From Bdellovibrionales bacterium (GTDB lineage Bacteria; Bdellovibrionota_G; JALEGL01; JAGRMV01): a stretch of DNA of 39,292 bases. This document shows, one piece after another, positions 16,045 through 24,563 of this stretch. How positions within the stretch are numbered: position 1 is the first letter of the stretch; the number at the start of each line of letters is the position of its first letter. The position numbers and the translations under genes are program-made. The stretch covers positions 1 through 39,292 of the forward strand of contig JAGRAZ010000011.1 in assembly GCA_020434345.1 (NCBI GenBank), in the 5' to 3' direction. The notes beneath the pieces are model-generated. The model was given only the letters and a program-made list of their open reading frames with translations. It was not told where the DNA came from and searched no databases.

Positions 16045-18510
16045 TTAAGGCTTTGTTTCATTATCAAGCACTCGATGATCCCAATTGTGCATACAAGCTG
16101 GAATCATCCACAGACTAGCAACTACGCACGATACTTCACCGATAAATGCTAGCCATCCAAACGAGACCATGGCTTGGTTTATTCCTTGCGTAAGGGATAA
16201 ATATCCGATCATTGTCGTAATGGAGCAGAGCGCAATCGCACCTCCGGTTGTTCGAAGTGCATACAAAATTTGCCCCTGACCTTCTTGCTTGTATCGATTG
16301 TAGAGATTCACTGCGTAATCCACCCCGATTCCAAAGGTCACAGGAAGCGCGATGTAATTAAAGAAATTAAGTTTGATTTGAAAAATAGACTGAATACCAA
16401 ACATCACAATCACTGAAAGTATCAAACTTCCCATTACAAAAAATATGGCCATTATATTTCTAAAATATAAAACAATTAAAAGAGCAACAAACAAAAATGA
16501 CATGACTGAAACAATCGGACCATCTCTCTTGATTGCTTTTAGTAGATCAGCAAAAATCGGATAATCACCCGAGATACTAACCCTTGAACCATCTTTAAGC
16601 TTAATATTGGTTAATACATCTGTATGCTGGATAAGTCTTTTTCCGTCCGTTACATTGGACTTGCTATCCGAATATACAAATGCAGTTCTTCCCAATCTCC
16701 CGTCTTTCTCTTGATACTTTCGTTTCATAGTTTCAGGTAACGATTCAAGTGTGATGGCAGTGTATTTTTTGGTTTGATTAAGCTCATCAATTTCTTTTTT
16801 ATGCTTTTTATAAAATGGTTTGATAGCATCATCAGCAAGAAGCGCCCGAATGGAAGCAAGGATTGCCATTTTCTTTGTTTGATCTTGTGGAACAAAATCC
16901 TGTAACATTTTGCAAGAAGCAACGGTTTTTTCATCTTCAGGTAAATTGTTTTCAAGGTTCATTACAGTCTCACACAAACCGTCCGCTTGATCATCGCTTT
17001 CCAAAAGAATAATAGAAGGGTTTAAGCTTTCGCCAAAAATGGTTTTCATTCGACTATTTCTTACTTCTTCTTCTTTTGATTTATCATATTTGTTTTTAAG
17101 GTTTGAAAAATCATATTCTAACGAGTTGGGTAGAAAGCGAACTGAGGCCACAACGCATACAAGTATAAAAACCATAGAAACTACAACAATGGACTTAGAG
17201 AATGAACGCACATGCGATTCTAATTTGGAAAACACGCCTGTCCATCCTGTTGAAACTTGTGATGCATTTTTATGCATAGGAATATATTTTTCCGTAAGCA
17301 CAAGTACTGCGGGTAAAAATGTGTAGCTGGCCAACCAACACAGAACCATTCCTACGCCCCCAATAAAACCAAACTCACTCATGCCTTGAATTTCTGAATA
17401 ACTAAGCGCTATAAATGCGATACTCGTTGTGATAGCTGCTGCAAATGTAGATGCATATGTTGTCAAAACTGCTGTTTGAAGCGCATTAAAATAGGGAACA
17501 GACTTTCTACGCTCTTCTAAATATCTTGAAATAAGAAACACACCACTATTGACACCGTTTCCTACAATAATACTTCCTAAAAATGCTGTTTGGGAATTAA
17601 GAGATCCGATAAAAATCTGTGCTAAAGCAAAAACCCATGCAGATCCTGCAGCAAGGGTACATGTAAGTAAAAAAATCACACGAATTCTTCGAAAATATAG
17701 ATAGATGGCAAGTGCAACAAAAACCAAACACAATCCGAGTGTTTCAAGCATGTCATGAATCAATTGTTGATATTGACTTAAAACCTTAAGGTATTTGCCA
17801 CCGTAAACAACATTCATAGAGGGGTGAAAGGATTTTGGATTAAGACCTTGTACAGCTTTATCAATCGTCGAAACAAGATCTTTGGAAAAACTTGTTCCTG
17901 TTGTAGCGCCTGCAGGATGTACCAAGACCACTGCCATTTGATGATCTTGTGAAAACAAATAACCTTTATAATATTTATCTTGCTCTTGTGTTTGAGATTT
18001 GTATTTTTCTTCAACATCAGAAATGTCAAACCCAACTTCCTCTCCCTCAAGATCAAAGAAAAAGGGATTTTGTTTCATTTTTTCATATTCAATTTTGTCT
18101 TTCAACCGATCTTTTACAGTTTGCAAGTCTTCCGTATCTACATAAAGATATTTATGTTCTTCAAAATACTTTTTTACATCGTCAATGCGATAATCTACGA
18201 TTCGAACATACTTTTCTGGCAAAGCTTTAAGCACAGGCACAAGTGCTTCAATAAAAGAAATCGTAGCTTCTGGGTCTTCACATTCAATTTTGATCTCATG
18301 AACACCAATACCACCAACTTTATCAATAATGCGGTTTAAAGAAACAACACTTGGCTTTTGTTGTGGAAGAAGGCGCTTAAAATCGCTTACTAGTGAAAGC
18401 TTCAAGCAGAGCATCACCGAAGGAACGGTAACAAGCACGATACCAAACAGCGAAATAACAGGCGATTGAAGAAAAAATATCAGGCACTTTTCTATCAATC
18501 TTTTCATCAT
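16045..18510 (-). CDS. RND-superfamily exporter (MMPL/HpnN-like)
   Basis: The 821-residue protein has the classic duplicated RND layout. An N-terminal transmembrane helix (about 15-35) is followed by a large extracytoplasmic loop (about 40-230) and a five-helix bundle (about 240-405). A second helix (near 440), second loop (to about 670) and second bundle (about 680-805) repeat the pattern. Polar motifs GNGVNSGVFLISRYLEERR and FGIGVDYAVNLYNRYKQEG are the equivalent helix-4 'G.g.d..i.l..r..e' segments of each half. Family members export lipids or hopanoids using proton motive force. Located between the CDP-alcohol phosphotransferase fusion and a membrane protein, it most likely moves the operon's lipid product out of the inner membrane. 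The cargo is inference. Confidence 0.87.
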   Translation of the reverse strand: MMKRLIEKCLIFFLQSPVISLFGIVLVTVPSVMLCLKLSLVSDFKRLLPQQKPSVVSLNRIIDKVGGIGVHEIKIECEDPEATISFIEALVPVLKALPEKYVRIVDYRIDDVKKYFEEHKYLYVDTEDLQTVKDRLKDKIEYEKMKQNPFFFDLEGEEVGFDISDVEEKYKSQTQEQDKYYKGYLFSQDHQMAVVLVHPAGATTGTSFSKDLVSTIDKAVQGLNPKSFHPSMNVVYGGKYLKVLSQYQQLIHDMLETLGLCLVFVALAIYLYFRRIRVIFLLTCTLAAGSAWVFALAQIFIGSLNSQTAFLGSIIVGNGVNSGVFLISRYLEERRKSVPYFNALQTAVLTTYASTFAAAITTSIAFIALSYSEIQGMSEFGFIGGVGMVLCWLASYTFLPAVLVLTEKYIPMHKNASQVSTGWTGVFSKLESHVRSFSKSIVVVSMVFILVCVVASVRFLPNSLEYDFSNLKNKYDKSKEEEVRNSRMKTIFGESLNPSIILLESDDQADGLCETVMNLENNLPEDEKTVASCKMLQDFVPQDQTKKMAILASIRALLADDAIKPFYKKHKKEIDELNQTKKYTAITLESLPETMKRKYQEKDGRLGRTAFVYSDSKSNVTDGKRLIQHTDVLTNIKLKDGSRVSISGDYPIFADLLKAIKRDGPIVSVMSFLFVALLIVLYFRNIMAIFFVMGSLILSVIVMFGIQSIFQIKLNFFNYIALPVTFGIGVDYAVNLYNRYKQEGQGQILYALRTTGGAIALCSITTMIGYLSLTQGINQAMVSFGWLAFIGEVSCVVASLWMIPACMHNWDHRVLDNETKP

Positions 18511-18536
18511 ATTATGAACTCTTATGTATCTCTTGT

Positions 18537-19964
18537 TTACTCTACCTTATCACTATCGCTTACGACTTGGTTATTGGATTTTACTCCAGATAACAAAATC
18601 AACAAAAGTGTTACTACAGGTGCGACTGTAATTAAAATCAAAACGATTTTGGCTTGTCCAAAAAGTGCAAGTAAAAAGAAAAGAAAAGCATATGTCGCTC
18701 TTCGTACCAATGGTTTTAATAAAAGTGCGAGTTCGGTCCATACAGATGATTTTCCTTTTGCATCTTTTTCAAAGCCCTGATCAAAGGCAAGTAAAGTTCC
18801 TCGGCCCTTTTTCTTAATGTAGCCAAACATAATCCAAAGAACGGCCATAATACTAGCGACAGAAATTACGCCGAGAAATAAAGGCCAAATTCGATCAAGG
18901 TATATAAACAGCCCGTAACTTAGACCTCCCACAAAGAGAATATGTGTAAGATTATCAATGATGGTATCTACCCACTCTCCGCCTGTAGATTCCATCATTT
19001 TCAGCCTTGCAACTTCCCCATCGCAGCCATCAAGTACAGAAGCAAAGTGATAAAAGAATGTTCCAAGCATCAAACCAAAGTACGTACCTTTGACCAAAAA
19101 GAAGGGTGAAATCAATCCGGATAGAAGGCTGATGTATGTGACTTGATTGGGCGTGAGTGGTGTTCGAAGTAAATACCTTGAAAAGAAAAGAGAAATCGGT
19201 CGATTAAAGTGTTTTGCTACAAAAACATCGGTTGATTTTATTTGTTTCTTAAGAAGTGATCTTTCAGCAAATTGATAAGACTCAGGTGTATCAACATCTT
19301 GCCACCATAACAAACCTACATCCTTGACTCTTGCTTTGTTTTCTTGGACCAATGCGTGCACACCTTCGGACAATGAAACATCGTCATTTTTGTCTAGTAG
19401 TGACTGCAGGCGTTTAAAGAATTTTTGAGAGATGATAAATACGCCTGTATCTATAACCTGATAATCTTTAATCTCTTTGCCAATATTTTGAATTCGATCA
19501 CCTTGAATTTGAACTTTGGTGGCATCATCTAAATCAAATATCTGGTCTACCTTTGAATCTGTTAAAAGAACAAGCTCATCTTCACCGAGCTCAACCTCGT
19601 CAATCAATGTAAAAAACGCTTGATCAAGAACATGATCTGACATTAACAAAACAAATTCATCGCCAATGATTTTGTCTTTTGCACATAAAAGTGAGACTCC
19701 ATTTTTCTTTTTCCACTCATCATTATGAACATATTCAATTTGGACACCTAGTTTCTGTCCATCTCCAAGTGCATGCCGAATTTCATTGGCTTGGTATCCC
19801 ACGACAATCACGACATGTTCATATCCAAAACGCTTCGCACTTTTGATGCTACGCTCAATCAGAGAAAGACCGCAAAGCCTCACAAGTGGCTTTGGAACAT
19901 CACCACGCAAGGATTCTATTCTTGAACCCGCACCTGCAGCAACAATGACTATAGATCTTTTCAT
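18537..19964 (-). CDS. Bifunctional sugar/polyol-phosphate nucleotidyltransferase and CDP-alcohol phosphotransferase
   Basis: The N-terminal half (about 1-235) is a nucleotidyltransferase: IVIVAAGAGSRIESL with VPKPLVRLCG (GxGxR...PKPL), VVGYQANEI and LLMSDHVLD. The C-terminal half is a membrane CDP-alcohol phosphotransferase: LTPNQVTYISLLSGL, then DGCDGEVARLKMMESTGGEWVDTIIDN, which keeps the DGx2(D/A)R...G...D...D catalytic pattern, followed by several membrane spans. The fusion order matches inositol-1-phosphate cytidylyltransferase/CDP-inositol transferases known from thermophiles, but substrate identity is not shown here. The frame is open to a GTG at 19976. I prefer ATG 19964 because AGGG lies at a better distance. 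It heads the operon to 12810 and would make an activated polyol and transfer it to a lipid or polyol acceptor. Confidence 0.85.
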   Translation of the reverse strand: MKRSIVIVAAGAGSRIESLRGDVPKPLVRLCGLSLIERSIKSAKRFGYEHVVIVVGYQANEIRHALGDGQKLGVQIEYVHNDEWKKKNGVSLLCAKDKIIGDEFVLLMSDHVLDQAFFTLIDEVELGEDELVLLTDSKVDQIFDLDDATKVQIQGDRIQNIGKEIKDYQVIDTGVFIISQKFFKRLQSLLDKNDDVSLSEGVHALVQENKARVKDVGLLWWQDVDTPESYQFAERSLLKKQIKSTDVFVAKHFNRPISLFFSRYLLRTPLTPNQVTYISLLSGLISPFFLVKGTYFGLMLGTFFYHFASVLDGCDGEVARLKMMESTGGEWVDTIIDNLTHILFVGGLSYGLFIYLDRIWPLFLGVISVASIMAVLWIMFGYIKKKGRGTLLAFDQGFEKDAKGKSSVWTELALLLKPLVRRATYAFLFFLLALFGQAKIVLILITVAPVVTLLLILLSGVKSNNQVVSDSDKVE

Positions 19965-20110
19965 GTGAAGTGACACCCTATACGAATCCCCTTTTATTGT
20001 ACATAATCGAAGCCAAGTTTCTTGACCCTAAACGCCCTGCAACAGGCGCCAGAAGACGTGACAAATGGTAAAGCTCTATCGTTTAACTTGCTTGAAGGGT
20101 GCTTTTAAGT

Positions 20111-20779
20111 ATGATAGCCATAAGCCTTATGTTTTTTCGCATGATATTATTCTCTATTGTTCTTTTTTCCCTATCAGCTCATGCTGAGGACCAGTACTTA
20201 TTGGAAAATTTTAACCGCTTTAAAGTTGGCACATTTAATGAGAGTGGCTGGCACGTAAGAGACAAAGAAAATGCGATCAATGATGTCTATTCAATCGCTT
20301 CTGAAGGAGATAATTTGTACCTTCACGCAGACAACGAAGGGCAATTTGTTCAACTTTTTAAGCGTGGCGGTTGGTCTGTAAAGCATCGTCCCTATCTGAC
20401 TTGGAAATGGCGCGTTATTCAACATCCTGAAGGTGCAAATCCTGAAACAAAACTCAATGATTGTGCTGCAGGAGTTTACGTTGTTTTTAAAAAGAGTTTG
20501 TTTTCTGTTCGAACCATTAAGTATGTATGGACACCCGAAGGTAAGGTTGAGCATGTTATTCATTCTCGCCTAGATAATCCTCAAATTACGATTCGTGTTG
20601 GAAGTGAAGATGTAGGCAAGTGGGTTACAGAAAAAAGAAACATTAAAGAAGATTATATGAAATTTTTCGACAAAGATCCTGGTAATGCAGTAGCTTTTGG
20701 TATCATCACAGAAGCAGATTCAGTTAAAGTCAAAAAGGCTATTGCGGATTACGACGATTTTTACGCTGTTAAAGAGTAA
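20111..20779 (+). CDS. Secreted DUF3047-family protein
   Basis: The protein has an N-terminal signal peptide: a hydrophobic core (MILFSIVLFSL) ending SAHAE, so cleavage after AHA is likely. The mature part fits the DUF3047 family: LLENFNRFKVG, WHVRDKENAIN, LYLHADNEGQFVQLFK, YLTWKWRVIQHPEGANP, DCAAGVYVVFKK, IKYVWTPEGKVEHVI, and VAFGIITEADSVK..A.ADYDDFY. These features suggest a beta-sandwich that may bind a glycan, but the family's function is unknown. The frame extends to GTG 20099; ATG 20111 has AAGGG about 11 bases upstream and is chosen. It ends 3 bases before the epimerase gene, so the two are co-transcribed, possibly for surface-polysaccharide handling. Confidence 0.78.
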   Translation: MIAISLMFFRMILFSIVLFSLSAHAEDQYLLENFNRFKVGTFNESGWHVRDKENAINDVYSIASEGDNLYLHADNEGQFVQLFKRGGWSVKHRPYLTWKWRVIQHPEGANPETKLNDCAAGVYVVFKKSLFSVRTIKYVWTPEGKVEHVIHSRLDNPQITIRVGSEDVGKWVTEKRNIKEDYMKFFDKDPGNAVAFGIITEADSVKVKKAIADYDDFYAVKE

Positions 20780-20782
20780 ATA

Positions 20783-21742
20783 ATGAAAACACTTTTAGTT
20801 ACGGGGGGTGCGGGTTTTGTTGGCTCTCATCTCTGCGAAAAACTTATTTCTCTTGGTAACAAAGTCATTTGCATTGATCACTTTGATAACTTCTATGACC
20901 CATCAATCAAAGAACAAAACATTAAAAACATAATAGCCAATCCACTATTTACACTTTATCGATACGACATTCGTGATGAAAAAAAGATGGAAGAAGTTTT
21001 TTCTTCAACAAATATTGACTGCGTCATTCATCTTGCAGCCATGGCAGGGGTTCGTCCTTCGATTCAAAACCCTTTACTTTACGAAGACGTTAATGTGCGT
21101 GGTACAAACGTTTTATTAGAACAAGCCAAAAATCATCATATCAAAAAATTCATCTTTGCCTCTTCTTCATCAGTCTATGGAAACTCTGATCTGGTTCCAT
21201 TTCATGAAAAGCAAGTTGTAGATTTTGCCATTTCACCCTATGCCGCAACAAAAAAAGCTGGTGAAGTCATTTGTCATGTTTATCACCACCTTTATCAACT
21301 AGACGTTGCCATCTTACGTCTATTTACGGTATACGGGCCTCGACAACGTCCTGATTTAGCAATACACAAGTTTACACAAATGATTCAAAATGATGAGCCC
21401 ATTCCTTTCTTTGGTGATGGCTCAACAGAACGTGACTACACCTATGTTGATGATATTGTTCATGGCATTATCATGTCTGTAGCCTATCTTGAAAAAAATC
21501 AAAACGTGTATGAAATATTTAACCTTGGAGAAAACCAAACAATTTCACTGTCTCAAATGGTAGAGACCATTGAAAAAGCTGTGGGGAAAAAGGCAAAGAA
21601 AAAAATGTGTCCTATGCAACCCGGAGATGTGTTTCGAACCTACGCAAATATTGATAAAGCCAAAAAGTATTTAGGCTACCAACCTTCTACACAATTTCAA
21701 AAAGGCATTGAAAATTTCATTGATTGGTTTTCATCAAACTAA
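20783..21742 (+). CDS. UDP-glucuronate 4-epimerase-like sugar-nucleotide epimerase
   Basis: This 319-residue extended SDR has LLVTGGAGFVGSHL (4-17), DHFDNFYDPSIKEQN, and HLAAMAGVRPSIQNPLLYEDVN. The 'AGVR.S..NP' phrase marks the UDP-glucuronate 4-epimerase branch. The catalytic SPYAATKKAGE (Tyr-x3-Lys), TVYGPRQRPDLA and ERDYTYVDDIV follow. It converts UDP-GlcA to UDP-GalA in the cytoplasm and would provide galacturonic acid for a capsule or LPS. Length is a little short of GalE but typical for this branch. The gene stops just before the structured junction at 21757-21900. Distinction from other UDP-hexose epimerases rests on these motifs only. Confidence 0.82.
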   Translation: MKTLLVTGGAGFVGSHLCEKLISLGNKVICIDHFDNFYDPSIKEQNIKNIIANPLFTLYRYDIRDEKKMEEVFSSTNIDCVIHLAAMAGVRPSIQNPLLYEDVNVRGTNVLLEQAKNHHIKKFIFASSSSVYGNSDLVPFHEKQVVDFAISPYAATKKAGEVICHVYHHLYQLDVAILRLFTVYGPRQRPDLAIHKFTQMIQNDEPIPFFGDGSTERDYTYVDDIVHGIIMSVAYLEKNQNVYEIFNLGENQTISLSQMVETIEKAVGKKAKKKMCPMQPGDVFRTYANIDKAKKYLGYQPSTQFQKGIENFIDWFSSN

Positions 21743-21756
21743 AGTGTTTTAACCAT

Positions 21757-21770
21757 AGATGGAAACATCT
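21757..21770. repeat. Short hairpin with GAAA loop
   Basis: AGATG (21757-21761) and CATCT (21766-21770) pair around a GAAA tetraloop, 15 bases after the epimerase stop. There is no T-run after it, so a terminator role is doubtful; it could be an mRNA 3'-end stabiliser. Confidence 0.35.
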
Positions 21771-21780
21771 TCGGATAAGA

Positions 21781-21900
21781 GAACCGAGAGAATTTTCATT
21801 CTACCGAGGCCGCAGCTCCTTGAGGCGGCGGAGCGTACATTCGTACGTGAGCAAGCCTTAAGTGGGCGAGAACGTAGGTAGAAGGGAAAAGATCCGGTTC
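21781..21900. repeat. Large interrupted inverted repeat at convergent junction (element D)
   Basis: Outer arms GAACCG (21781-21786) and CGGTTC (21895-21900) are followed inward by TTTTC/GAAAA (21793-21797, 21886-21890) and TTCTACC/GGTAGAA (21799-21805, 21877-21883). The G/C-rich centre contains CGTAC-ATTC-GTACG (21834-21847). On the minus strand it reads CCTAC ... GTACGA, as in copies A-C, but the rest does not align convincingly. It fills the gap between two converging genes. Confidence 0.6.
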
Positions 21901-21923
21901 CGTCACCACTAACTCTTAAATCA

Positions 21924-23084
21924 CTATAAAACGGCCTCTAAAAACGCTTTAATATTCTGACCTCTGGTTTCCCAAGTATACAAACGCGCATCTTCTAATG
22001 CCTGTCTTGAAATTTGGATAAGCGCTGCTTCATCTTGTGCATAGGCGCGTATTGTTTTTGTAATTTCCAAAAGGTTATCAGGAGGAAGTAGAATCGCGTT
22101 TTTACCATCATGAAGAACCTCTTCGATGTCGCCCATCTTGGGCGCTAAAATAGGCCTCCCTATGGATAGATACGTATAGGTTTTAATGGGCAGTACAGTC
22201 TTTTTATGCTGCTCAAAAGGTTTTGCAGATGGAGGAATAAGCAAAAAATCTGCGGCGTAAAGATACGTGCTCAAATCAGCCACTTGAATAAAGCCACGAA
22301 AATCCATATTGGTTACACCATATGTATTTGCAAGCGCCTTTGCATCTTCGACATCTTGTGGGTAACCTCCACAAATTATAAATGTAAACTCGGGAAGCTC
22401 CTTGGCCATTTGAATGATAAGTTCAATTCCTTTGTACCTACGAATATTACCTGCATAACAAATATATTTTTTTTGATTATCAAGCCCGATTTTTTTCCTC
22501 GCATCGGTTTTTGTCAATACAGGAAGCGCATCTTCTGGATCAAAACAATTATGTGCCGTCAAGACTCTATTTGAAGGTACACCAATAGAAGTGTAGTGAT
22601 CTGAAATTACCTGCGCATTGGTTACAACTCCCTTTAATGCACCTGATTGTAAACATGCATAAAATATTTTGTAATATGTTTGATAATGGTCTTTTAACAA
22701 ACGATGGTTTTCAAGAACACAAGGGATCCCAAACAGTGAACACATAGCAAGCGTCCAAAAAGCGCGTGTATAAATCACATCGTATTTTTTAAAAAATGTA
22801 AGTAGAGGAATTAACATGCCATGTGGAATTTTTTGCAAGTGAAGTTGCGTTGGAGGAATATGTGGAATTTGCATCAAGTTAAACTGAATATCAACACCAT
22901 AAAAATCGGATAATATCTTCTTTCTTTTTTCATTAGAGGAAAAGAAATACCGGTCCCATTTTCTAGGAATAATAAGATCCACTTCACACCCAGCCAGTGA
23001 TAACGCATTGGCATTTTTTACAACTTGTTGTGTATCCACCCAGTAGTGAGGAAACACTGTGGTCGCAACATATCCAACTTTCAC
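21924..23084 (-). CDS. Glycosyltransferase family 4
   Basis: This 386-residue GT-B enzyme opens with MKVGYVATTVFPHYWVDTQQVVKNANALSLAGCEVDL, the N-terminal Rossmann domain of GT4 enzymes. The C-terminal donor domain has YICYAGNIRRYKGIELII, FTFIICGG, VTNMDFRGFI, LIPPSAKPFEQHKKTVLPIKTYTYLSIGRPILAP and EEVLHDGKNAILLPPDN. These occupy the positions of the E-x7-E donor-binding region, though the first Glu is not obvious. It overlaps the flippase gene by 4 bases (ATGA type), so it is the last gene of a Wzi-Wzx-GT operon. It likely builds the repeat unit of an exported polysaccharide; donor sugar unknown. Confidence 0.85.
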   Translation of the reverse strand: MKVGYVATTVFPHYWVDTQQVVKNANALSLAGCEVDLIIPRKWDRYFFSSNEKRKKILSDFYGVDIQFNLMQIPHIPPTQLHLQKIPHGMLIPLLTFFKKYDVIYTRAFWTLAMCSLFGIPCVLENHRLLKDHYQTYYKIFYACLQSGALKGVVTNAQVISDHYTSIGVPSNRVLTAHNCFDPEDALPVLTKTDARKKIGLDNQKKYICYAGNIRRYKGIELIIQMAKELPEFTFIICGGYPQDVEDAKALANTYGVTNMDFRGFIQVADLSTYLYAADFLLIPPSAKPFEQHKKTVLPIKTYTYLSIGRPILAPKMGDIEEVLHDGKNAILLPPDNLLEITKTIRAYAQDEAALIQISRQALEDARLYTWETRGQNIKAFLEAVL

Positions 23085-24553
23085 GAAGCCACCTTTCGAA
23101 CATCCGAAAAAGAAAGCGAATGCTTAAGTTCATGCAAAATGTATCCACCAAAAGTCGCTACGAAAAATCCAGCTGTAATCCAAGATGAAATTTCATTTTG
23201 CAAAAACGTTTTTCGAAATACAAAAAGAATAGCCATTAGAACTGAAAAAATTGTCACATGTCTTGCAAAGAATGAGACAAACGGAATATACCCTTTGATC
23301 GTATAATGCTTGTATACATTTAACCAGCCAACCACAAACACTGCGATCAAGGTTGAAAGTGCAGCACCCATCAGGCCATACTGAGGTATAAGAACGATCA
23401 AAAGACATACATTTAAAACAAGAAGATAAATATTATGCAAAAACGCTACATGTGTTTTTCCGTACATATAAAGAACAGCTTCTAAAATACCAAAAACAGA
23501 GAAAAAATATTGCGCCAAAACAAGAATAACAACAAGATCCACCCCTTGTGTAAAGTTGGGTCCAAAGAAAGAAAGAACAAATTTCGACTTGATCATTAAA
23601 AATCCAATAACAAGTAAACATGGATACGATAAATATCGTAAAATTGAAGACAGATACCGTTTGGTTTCTTGAGAACTTATGCCTGCTTTTTCTATACTTT
23701 GAACAACGGGCATTAAAATAGGTTCCAAAACAAAGCGCAACCGTTTGATTGCAGCAGATATCTCTAGGGCTGCTGAATAAATTGCCACATCTTTGAGCGT
23801 AAAAAATCTTCCTACAATAAATACATCCATTTGATGCTTTAAAAGATTCAAACCCCGCATACCAAAGTAATAAAAACTATCTCGTAAAAATTTCTTCCAA
23901 GGAAAGAAAATAACTTCTTTGGCCCAAACAAACGGTCCATAAATCTTTTTTGTTACCGCACACATAATCGTTGTAGTTGTTGTATGCGCGAGAATATATG
24001 CAAATGCCAAACCCATCACTCCAAAAAAATGAATAAAAATCAAGCCAAAGATGAGAATGATCAATGGCTCTAAAAACGATTGATTGAGCACTTCGTACTT
24101 CATATTCATTGTATCTCGCAAAGCCCCTGCATATACATAGGCTGTACTGATCACTGGCAAAATCCATACAAAGTATCGAAGCTCATCAGTAATCTCAGGC
24201 TTGTCAAAAACAGAATGCGCAACCCAAGGAGCAAAGAAATACAACAGGCTTGCAATCAACAGTCCAAAAATGAATACGCCAATCGCGGATAAGTGAATCA
24301 CAGTTGGAATAAATTTTTCTTGCTTTCGATCTTTTAGAAAACTCATAAGATGCAAAATACCGCCATTGGTACCCATAATGGTAAATTTTGCAAAGACCTC
24401 TACAAATACTGTAACCAAAATATACAACCCGTACTTTTCAATACCCAATGCTCTTGAAAATAAAATTAAATACAGGGGTCGAAGTAGTTTTGGAATCACG
24501 CCCAACGCATTGACCGCAACACCCTTTATCATTTTGTTTGTATACTCTTTCAT
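23081..24553 (-). CDS. Polysaccharide flippase, Wzx-like (MOP superfamily)
   Basis: This 490-residue integral membrane protein has about 12-14 hydrophobic segments. It opens with NALGVIPKLLRPLYLILFSRALGIEKYGLY, a classic Wzx/O-antigen-translocase start in which the first helix is followed by LG..xYG.Y. Later helices include FVVGWLNVYKHYTIKGYIP near the C-terminus. It would flip undecaprenyl-linked repeat units across the inner membrane. It lies 10 bases downstream of the Wzi-like gene and overlaps the glycosyltransferase start by 4 bases. A Wzy polymerase is not seen in the window. Confidence 0.87.
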   Translation of the reverse strand: MKEYTNKMIKGVAVNALGVIPKLLRPLYLILFSRALGIEKYGLYILVTVFVEVFAKFTIMGTNGGILHLMSFLKDRKQEKFIPTVIHLSAIGVFIFGLLIASLLYFFAPWVAHSVFDKPEITDELRYFVWILPVISTAYVYAGALRDTMNMKYEVLNQSFLEPLIILIFGLIFIHFFGVMGLAFAYILAHTTTTTIMCAVTKKIYGPFVWAKEVIFFPWKKFLRDSFYYFGMRGLNLLKHQMDVFIVGRFFTLKDVAIYSAALEISAAIKRLRFVLEPILMPVVQSIEKAGISSQETKRYLSSILRYLSYPCLLVIGFLMIKSKFVLSFFGPNFTQGVDLVVILVLAQYFFSVFGILEAVLYMYGKTHVAFLHNIYLLVLNVCLLIVLIPQYGLMGAALSTLIAVFVVGWLNVYKHYTIKGYIPFVSFFARHVTIFSVLMAILFVFRKTFLQNEISSWITAGFFVATFGGYILHELKHSLSFSDVRKVAS

Positions 24554-24563
24554 TTTTATCTAT

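Noticed and set aside
18537-19976. Ordinary phosphatidylglycerophosphate synthase
   Set aside because: The N-terminal half is a complete nucleotidyltransferase, which PgsA lacks; a fusion enzyme explains the length.
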